DNA of 64,000 nt from an uncultured Caulobacterales bacterium. GTDB lineage: Bacteria; Pseudomonadota; Alphaproteobacteria; Caulobacterales; Caulobacteraceae. This document shows positions 58,510 to 64,000 of the stretch, piece by piece. The stretch lies in NCBI GenBank assembly GCA_903840435.1, contig CAIMFV010000061.1:120783-184782 (forward strand). The letters run 5' to 3'. Within the stretch, counting starts at the first letter, position 1. Every line of letters starts with the position of its first letter. The notes under the pieces were generated by a model. The model saw only the letters and a program-made list of their open reading frames with translations, was not told the origin of the DNA and did not search any database. A program made the translations under genes and the position numbers.

Positions 58510-58671
58510 GGCAAGCTCCATGAAAGGAAGGGTGAGCGTCGCACGGCTCGATGACGGCAGTGCGACGGATTAGGAAATTCTTATCTCACCTTGGCGCTGG
58601 ACGCGTCCACAATTCCCCTCGCAGCGGACAGAAAGTAAGCTAGCGCGCCTCACGGCAGATCTGCCTTGGCC

Positions 58672-60414
58672 CTAAAAAAGTCGCTTGGTGATCGCTAGCG
58701 TCAGCCGGTTCTTGGTTGGAATCCTATCGCTGCGCCAGCCGCCTCCAAGCTCCGCATTGACAGCGAGCTCCTGGTGGAATGGCAGCAACAGCGACGCGCG
58801 GACACCAATCCCACCCGCAGCGACCCGCACATAGGCGCGTTCGACCGCGGTTGGTTTGCAAGCGCCCATGCCGCCCACGGCTTCAAAAATGTAGGGAGAG
58901 ATGGCTTGGCCCCAGAGGACGTGGTTTGTCGACTGTTCAAGACGGGTCTCGAATCCGTAGTCGCCTTGCAGCGTTCCGTCCGTAAAGACAGTGAGGGCAT
59001 CGACCCCGGTCAGACCGATTTGCTCTGAACGCAACAGCGGCTGACCATAGCTGGTTTGCGCCTTGCCCGTATCATTCAAGGTCACGCCAAACGGCAAGGG
59101 TTGGCGCCAAAGCCATGACGCCTCGGTCGCCCAAAACCGCGTATCCGCGCCTTGACGCGACAAGGGGCGAAAGACTGACGCCTCATTCGGGTTATGCGCA
59201 CCGAAGCCATCGAGCCCGAAACTCTGCTGCACCTGGGCCCAGACCACCCCATTAAACGGCGCAGCACGATTTATGAAATCGAGCCGTGTACGGAGGACGC
59301 GGGTTTGGTCGAGATCGATGTCAACCTTAGGCGTGGTCGCCAAGCGCCGCCGGTCGGTCTGAGCATCCAAGGTCACAGCGCCGCTGACAGAGCCCGTCGG
59401 GGCCAGAATAAATGGATAACTCAAGCCTAGGCTGAGCTTCTCGAAACTCGTCATAAAGGGCGGCGAGTTCACGGGCGTTATCGGGTGGTTGGACACATCA
59501 ATAAAACTGAGATCAAACTTAAGGCCATCCTCAAACACAGGCGCACTCAGCTGCGCGACGAGCGCCCGAAACCGAGGATCGGTTGTCAAGACATGGTAAC
59601 CAAAATCACCCGAAGCCTGGATAACCGCTTGCTCGCCCTGGCCCAGCAGATCATCGCTTTCCAAAGCAAGATTGGAATTGATCCGATCCAGATTGGCCCC
59701 CAAGGTGTTAGCCGCCCCCGCCGTGGCGTGCAGGCCATCCGCCCGGCCGCGAACCACCAGAACCGCCCCGCCGAATTCGACGCCCTTGGCCAAAACGGCG
59801 GAGACCGAAACGCCCGGTAACTCGTTGATCAGCAAGAGCTTGCGATTGAGCGTCGATGCGGTCAGCCAAGGTTGGCGGGTGACGCTGACGAGCAGGCGTT
59901 TTGCGCGTGCGCGCACCCTTGGCGACAAGCCCTCGACATCGACCCGTTCGATAAATCCGCTAATGACGCGAAATTTCAGTTGGTTGGGTCTATCCGGGCT
60001 GGGTGGAACAAGGCTGACACGCGCCAGAATAAAACCTGCCCCCGCATAGGTACGTTCGAGCGCGACGCCAAGCTTGGCGGCATCGGCACTTAGCAGCGGT
60101 TGCGCTTGATGCGGCGCAAGCAGGGCTTGGGTGACCTTGGTCAAACCGGGGGGAATATTTTCAACCCGGAGGTCGGCCTGATCGATTTTAAACAGCCCGT
60201 CCAGATTGACGAAAGGCTGGGGTGGGCGGTCCGGTGGCAGAACAGGGGCGAGACCTGGCTTGAGGGGTTCGGCGGGCAGCGGCGGCGCAAGCTGCGAGGC
60301 CGTTTGGGCGAGCGCCGGGGCCACGCAGATCATCTGGGTAGCAAGCGCGCAGGCGACAATGCGCTGCCAGTTTTGTCCAAGATTATCTTCGCGATTACCC
60401 TTGATTAGTTCCAT
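58672..60414 (-). CDS. Two-partner secretion outer-membrane transporter (TpsB, ShlB/FhaC/HecB family)
   Basis: About 580 residues from ATG 60414. A signal peptide (QRIVACALATQMICVAPALAQ) is followed by a Pro-rich linker and a POTRA domain (about 90-170: FVNLDGLFKIDQADLRVENI ... ERTYAGAGFILARVSL). The remainder is a 16-stranded barrel; GRADGLHATAGAANTLGANL and TRLDFINRAAPFNG fit this. The last residues are ITKRLF, an outer-membrane barrel end with terminal Phe. TpsB proteins export their TpsA partner, here the gene directly upstream at 60761. Confidence 0.85.
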   Translation of the reverse strand: MELIKGNREDNLGQNWQRIVACALATQMICVAPALAQTASQLAPPLPAEPLKPGLAPVLPPDRPPQPFVNLDGLFKIDQADLRVENIPPGLTKVTQALLAPHQAQPLLSADAAKLGVALERTYAGAGFILARVSLVPPSPDRPNQLKFRVISGFIERVDVEGLSPRVRARAKRLLVSVTRQPWLTASTLNRKLLLINELPGVSVSAVLAKGVEFGGAVLVVRGRADGLHATAGAANTLGANLDRINSNLALESDDLLGQGEQAVIQASGDFGYHVLTTDPRFRALVAQLSAPVFEDGLKFDLSFIDVSNHPITPVNSPPFMTSFEKLSLGLSYPFILAPTGSVSGAVTLDAQTDRRRLATTPKVDIDLDQTRVLRTRLDFINRAAPFNGVVWAQVQQSFGLDGFGAHNPNEASVFRPLSRQGADTRFWATEASWLWRQPLPFGVTLNDTGKAQTSYGQPLLRSEQIGLTGVDALTVFTDGTLQGDYGFETRLEQSTNHVLWGQAISPYIFEAVGGMGACKPTAVERAYVRVAAGGIGVRASLLLPFHQELAVNAELGGGWRSDRIPTKNRLTLAITKRLF

Positions 60415-60760
60415 TCTCAATCCAATTTCCGCCAGGGTATGATTTAATTATTCAGTATTTTTCTAGTTCATTCAGAGCGAGTATTGAAATGACGCAAATT
60501 GTCTCATCATCCGAACAACAACACGGACGGACGTTGGAAGGCTGCTCGACTTAAAACAGAGCGCCCGACAAATTAGGCGGACTCCCGCCAAATAAGCTTG
60601 GTCATTGGGCGGAAGCCACGCGACCCAAAGCAGCAAAGTTGGGGTGACCACCCGGTTAGGGGCGGCCTCCCATAGATCTTGCCAAAGATGTTTAGGTCGC
60701 TTCAGTGACCGGGAGTTGCGCTAACTGAGACGTCGCATCGGGCAGGGAAATTGTCACGAG
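60415..60760 (-). promoter_or_regulatory. Intergenic region upstream of the TpsB gene, with shared TPS motif
   Basis: About 345 bases without a gene. AGTATTGAAATG at 60480-60491 (CATTTCAATACT on the gene strand) recurs exactly at 63235-63246 upstream of the TpsA gene; in both cases CAAATT follows within 15 bases. An AT-rich stretch lies between it and the ATG. The remainder is unremarkable. The region suggests that TpsB has its own promoter, co-regulated with TpsA. Confidence 0.5.
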
Positions 60761-63199
60761 CTATCTACCGGACTTAGTGGCTGGAGAATTGGACGAAGAA
60801 GGGGGTGTGGCGGGGGGCTGTGATGGAGGGGGACTCATCTTGCTAAAGACGACCGATGTGCCGTCGTCCACGCCGACTAGCGGAATTCCTGAATTTAACC
60901 CCGCATAATTATAAACTGAATTTTTGATGCTCCCATGGATATTCTGCCACCCGATTAATGTACCGACCTCCGAGTAGGCGTTAAGATACGGTAGGTCGAA
61001 TGTGTCGCTTGAGGAGCTATTGAAAATTCCTCCATCACTGTAACCTGCGATGCCCCCAACCAAAGGGCTTTGTCCAGCGGTAATTGAGCCAAACGCGTGG
61101 GACGAAGTAACAGTACTTGATGTCATTATGAGTCCAACTAAGCCGCCAACAGAGCCGCCAAAGGAGATATTATATCCTGCTGTAATTTTCGCGGTCGCCG
61201 AAACGCTTGCGACCTTTGATTTAATAGTCAAACCGTTACTTGAACCGCCGAGCAAGCCAATCGCCCCCCCCACAATATCAACTGTTGAGGCGGTGATAGT
61301 ACCGCTGAAATTACTCAACAGGATTTCACCACCGATTTGATCGCCTACAAGTCCACCGATAATAGAGTTTGAACCCCATAAAACAACTGTTGCCTTTGCC
61401 GAGCTATTTTCTACAAAACCTCCCACATTTTCCCCAATTAAGCTGCCAACAGTACTTGAATTACTCCATATTATGGGTCCATCAAAGTTTGATGATACAG
61501 TTCCAAAGAACGAGCCCTTGTCTAAATTGCCGCCGCTGTCTAACCCGATAAGTCCGCCAAGGTTGGAAACTGAATTGTTTGTTGAAATCGTTCCGTAGAC
61601 CGCGCTGTCATTGATCGACGAACTGGGCCCGGCCTTGCCGACTAGCCCTCCGACTTCGGATTCAGTAACGAAATCAGGACTATCGCTTGAGTTCAATGTA
61701 ACGGAAACCGCAGTGTGATTGATCGATCCACCAGCATACCCGGCCAGTCCGCCGATGTTCGAAGCGCCCGCTGCTGTGAGGGTTCCCGTAAGGAGCACAT
61801 TACGCGCGAAAGGCATTTGTGTGGCGTTACCGTATTTCCCGCTCCAACCCAAAGCGCCAGCGAGGCCGCCCACATTATAGGTGCCGAGAGGCAGACCGAG
61901 AGTTCCGCCGGTAGCATCGATATTTATACTTGTGATATTCAGATTGCTAACACCCGCAGCGATGGCCCCAGACGTTTCAATCCCCCCAAACACGCCTACA
62001 AATGGAGACGCGCCGTTCGCGTTGATATTAATATTGGACAAGGTATGGCCAAGGCCGTTGAAAATGCCCGTATAGAAATCAAACGATCCACCAGACTCTA
62101 ATTTACCGATCAAGTCGTTATTATAGGTGGCCCCACTGAAGTCTAAATCGTCCGCCAGAGCGTAGTTTCCCCCCAAGTTTTTATTAATGTTTGTTAGATC
62201 CGTAGTGTTCCAAATCAATCCATATGACACATTGTTAATCGTCAAGGCGTCATTTCCAGGTGTGCCCGAGAAGGTGATCGACCCCGTCGAACTGGCCTGT
62301 TGGCCCGAAGGCGCGTTGGAAGCGGCAAGATTCGCCATCGCATCGCCGATTTGTAAGCCCGGAGAGGTGGGGTCGACACCGACGGTGATCTTGACCGCCG
62401 AGTTATCGGCAGAAACGGTGCCCGATACATTAATCACCGCATCCGCGAAGGTGCCTGCATCAAGGATGATTTCGCCGTTTGTGGCAGTGATTTGACCAGC
62501 GATTGAAATCGCTGCCTTCTTGACGGGCGCGGCCACGTTGAAGGTCAAATCCCCTGTCTCGGATGTCGGGAAGGAGAGTTGCGCCGCGGCCCCCGCGCCG
62601 ATGGCAATGTCTTTCGCCGTCAGACTGGCACCTGTCCCAATCGTCACGCTGCCTCCCAACAGCACCACATAGCCCGAGGGGGCGTTAATCTGACCGTTGA
62701 CAATGACGCCTTGCGGCTTCGACGTGGGGCTTTGAGAAGCGAACTGCCATAGCCCATTCGCACTCGTCGGCGGCTGGACATCGACGGTCGAGGCGACAAA
62801 TCCATTGGCAGTGATAACGCCCGTTGAGCCAATGGTGATGCCATTGGGGTTAATCAAGAAAACCTGACCATTGGCCGTCAAGGTTCCATTGATCTGCGAA
62901 GCCGCCGTCCCCGTAACGCGATTAATGAGGATAGAGGATGCGTCGTTCTGTTTGACCACTACCTTTCCGGCCGCACCGATTGAAAAGCTCTGCCAATTGG
63001 CCAGAGTGACAGCTTCTGTACCCGTCTGGATCTGCATAACCGGCCCGTGCGTTGTGACTGTCACAGTTCCGATTGTTCCTGTGGGAGAGTTCGACAATAC
63101 GGGCAATGTGGGCTTCGGCGCACCCGCCCAGGCGCCATTTGCGCCTAAAAGCGCGGCGGACAGGGCTGCGATAGAAACCATGGATGCACGACGAAGCAT
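60761..63199 (-). CDS. Two-partner secretion exoprotein (TpsA, filamentous haemagglutinin-like) with GLUG repeats
   Basis: About 812 residues from ATG 63199 (GGTGA upstream; the frame also has GTG 63208). A signal peptide (MLRRASMVSIAALSAALLGA...AWAG) precedes the TPS domain: VTLANWQSFSIGAAGKVVVK, SILINRVTGTAASQINGTL and the NPNGI motif in QVFLINPNGITIGS near residue 120. From about 380 the protein is built of GLUG-type repeats with GGLVG/GGLAG/GGLIG cores, then a Pro/Ser tail. It is probably a secreted or surface-held beta-helix, carried out by the TpsB at 58672. At about 810 residues it is short for a TpsA. The repeat section looks lower in GC than its neighbours. Confidence 0.85.
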   Translation of the reverse strand: MLRRASMVSIAALSAALLGANGAWAGAPKPTLPVLSNSPTGTIGTVTVTTHGPVMQIQTGTEAVTLANWQSFSIGAAGKVVVKQNDASSILINRVTGTAASQINGTLTANGQVFLINPNGITIGSTGVITANGFVASTVDVQPPTSANGLWQFASQSPTSKPQGVIVNGQINAPSGYVVLLGGSVTIGTGASLTAKDIAIGAGAAAQLSFPTSETGDLTFNVAAPVKKAAISIAGQITATNGEIILDAGTFADAVINVSGTVSADNSAVKITVGVDPTSPGLQIGDAMANLAASNAPSGQQASSTGSITFSGTPGNDALTINNVSYGLIWNTTDLTNINKNLGGNYALADDLDFSGATYNNDLIGKLESGGSFDFYTGIFNGLGHTLSNININANGASPFVGVFGGIETSGAIAAGVSNLNITSINIDATGGTLGLPLGTYNVGGLAGALGWSGKYGNATQMPFARNVLLTGTLTAAGASNIGGLAGYAGGSINHTAVSVTLNSSDSPDFVTESEVGGLVGKAGPSSSINDSAVYGTISTNNSVSNLGGLIGLDSGGNLDKGSFFGTVSSNFDGPIIWSNSSTVGSLIGENVGGFVENSSAKATVVLWGSNSIIGGLVGDQIGGEILLSNFSGTITASTVDIVGGAIGLLGGSSNGLTIKSKVASVSATAKITAGYNISFGGSVGGLVGLIMTSSTVTSSHAFGSITAGQSPLVGGIAGYSDGGIFNSSSSDTFDLPYLNAYSEVGTLIGWQNIHGSIKNSVYNYAGLNSGIPLVGVDDGTSVVFSKMSPPPSQPPATPPSSSNSPATKSGR

Positions 63200-63716
63200 A
63201 TCAATCACCGTTTGCTATTTTCGGTTGCAAATCTAGTATTGAAATGCCATTTCGTCAAATTATGACTATTTTTAACAATATTATTTTTTTTATCAAATAT
63301 AATAAACAAAATGTCATGACATAAAATTGGGTTGTTATTTTGTTTCTTCTATATGTTAATTCATGTTGTTGAAAATTCTCCACCCCGCCGAAATTCCCGA
63401 CTGAACGCCTTCAAACGCCGCAAGCAACCTATGGAAGTGATTCGTCAGGCCGCAAATCAGCCCCTTGGGGGCGTTGCGAATTCGGAATTCGTCTGGCGGA
63501 TTGTCAGGAAACTCAGCTTTCCCGTCCAAATGCGACACAATGTCCGTCGGATTTGCTGGTTGAAATAAAGCATCGACCCGCCATACAGACATTGCGGGAA
63601 CGGATGAAAGTCGATTATTCCCCCTCCCTGGCGTTCGAGGGCGGTCAATTTTGAACCGTCGTCGACTTTATTGATTCGACGCGCCGGTTGAGCGCCGCGG
63701 ATTGGAGTAACGCTGT
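63200..63716. promoter_or_regulatory. AT-rich region upstream of the TpsA gene
   Basis: About 515 bases with no gene that I can support; short open frames on both strands have no recognisable similarity. From 63230 to 63370 it is strikingly AT-rich. It contains the shared motif AGTATTGAAATG at 63235-63246 and a perfect 12-base palindrome, ATGTCATGACAT, at 63311-63322. A promoter under control of a silencer or a dimeric repressor is the plain reading; which protein binds is unknown. Confidence 0.5.
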
Positions 63717-63866
63717 ATGGGTTCCAAGATCGCTTTTGCGGCCTTTTGCTCAACGCTGGCCCTTGCGGCGACCGCTGCAAATGCTGACCAAGTCGTGCTG
63801 AAAAGTGGCGACCGGATCACCGGAAAAATCCTGTCGGCGGCGGGCGGGTCCTTGGTCGTGACGTAA
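63717..63866 (+). pseudogene. Truncated DUF481-type outer-membrane protein gene (N-terminal fragment)
   Basis: 49 codons from ATG 63717 with GGAG upstream. A signal peptide (MGSKIAFAAFCSTLALAATA ... NA) is followed by DQVVLKSGDRITGKILSA and AGGSLVVT, the conserved start of the mature DUF481 (YdiY-like, salt-induced outer-membrane) family, which normally runs to about 250 or more residues. A TAA stop follows at once, supplied by the first bases of the adjacent insertion element (GTAA). The reading frame is therefore interrupted, and the rest of the gene should lie beyond the element. Confidence 0.72.
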
Positions 63867-64000
63867 GCGACCAGCTGGCCCCGTGTGGTGGTAGATCTGG
63901 TTGATCGTTATGGTTTGGGACCCGTTTTGCGTTACTCCTTTCGGATCCTCCTATGTCTGCACCTGTGTCTACACCTAAGAGGCTCCAGATGGTTGAGGCC
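63863..64000 (+). mobile_element. Left end of an IS66-family insertion sequence (runs off the window)
   Basis: The DUF481 sequence stops matching at GTAAGCGACCAGCTGG; GTAAGCG is, as I recall, the usual tip of IS66-family inverted repeats, and about 90 bases later a coding region begins that resembles the accessory gene tnpA. The right end, the 8-base target duplication and the tnpB/tnpC genes are outside the window, so the family call is an inference. Confidence 0.55.
63953..64000 (+). CDS. tnpA: Start of an IS66-type accessory protein TnpA, cut by the window edge
   Basis: 16 codons from ATG 63953: MSAPVSTPKRLQMVEA. IS66 TnpA proteins begin with a short variable lead and R-L-x-x-V-x, then an Arg-rich helix-turn-helix segment; only the lead is seen here. 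It lies just inside the putative left terminal repeat. The call rests mostly on position. Confidence 0.4.
   Translation, partial: MSAPVSTPKRLQMVEA

Noticed and set aside
60421..60760. Possible small RNA between the TPS genes
   Set aside because: Only a weak 5-base stem around 60575-60590 was seen and no terminator; not enough to call an RNA.
63332..63780. Short frames on both strands upstream of the DUF481 fragment
   Set aside because: They overlap each other, lack recognisable domains, and lie partly in the AT-rich promoter; I treat the stretch as non-coding.

Overview
The window reads as a GC-rich alphaproteobacterial chromosome, most probably from the Caulobacterales or a neighbouring order. 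The markers are a full-length CtrA cell-cycle regulator with a cluster of GANTC (CcrM-type) sites upstream, the alphaproteobacterial small proteins DUF1476 (F1-ATPase inhibitor zeta type) and DUF3126, a PhaR polyhydroxyalkanoate repressor, a NodT-type efflux lipoprotein and an ScfR/RamB-type short-chain acyl-CoA regulator. I cannot name the genus from sequence alone. Genes are tightly packed, with many 4-base start/stop overlaps and several convergent pairs whose 3' ends overlap. I saw no rRNA, tRNA or CRISPR array.

Left third (1-26.7 kb). A partial FMN-dependent lactate dehydrogenase is followed by two convergent TPR/ATP-grasp paralogues; one of these is translationally coupled to a gamma-glutamyltransferase, with a glutathione S-transferase upstream. 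A polysaccharide deacetylase comes next. Then comes a soluble NAD-dependent molybdenum formate dehydrogenase locus (fdhD divergent from fdsG-fdsB-fdsA-fdsD-mobA). After this come asnB coupled to a GT4 glycosyltransferase, a cytochrome P450, a nitrobindin-like protein, a DUF3147 membrane protein, a divergent MerR/ScfR regulator pair whose shared promoter region carries three TTTGCAAA-like elements, hemN, a TolC-type channel, purB and phaR.

Middle (26.7-50 kb). A small two-gene islet of unknown function with a YNPNQPRDxxGRW motif and lower-looking GC lies before a bidirectional terminator and ctrA. Beyond ctrA are DUF3126, a nudix-cysE pair, a nitroreductase, a large GGDEF-EAL membrane protein, a LysR gene divergent from a three-gene EmrA-EmrB-NodT efflux operon, a CocE-type hydrolase, purL, a CPBP protease, the DUF1476 gene, dusA, a secreted phosphoesterase, an NAD-dependent epimerase and formate-tetrahydrofolate ligase (fhs). 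Together with Fds, fhs gives the cell a formate-centred C1 metabolism: formate can be oxidised to CO2 with NADH formation or loaded on to folate, feeding purine synthesis (purB and purL are also here).

Right third (50-64 kb). A type II NADH dehydrogenase gene carries an apparent one-base deletion in its FAD-binding motif. Then come three small envelope proteins, an acyl-CoA ligase-glpK operon, a hot-dog thioesterase and a bdhA-ppk2 operon (3-hydroxybutyrate dehydrogenase with polyphosphate kinase 2, which together with phaR points to storage polymer metabolism). The last block is a two-partner secretion locus: a TpsB transporter and a GLUG-repeat TpsA exoprotein, each preceded by the same 12-base motif, with a very AT-rich upstream region. 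The window ends in a DUF481-type gene that is cut after 48 codons by what looks like the left end of an IS66-family element.
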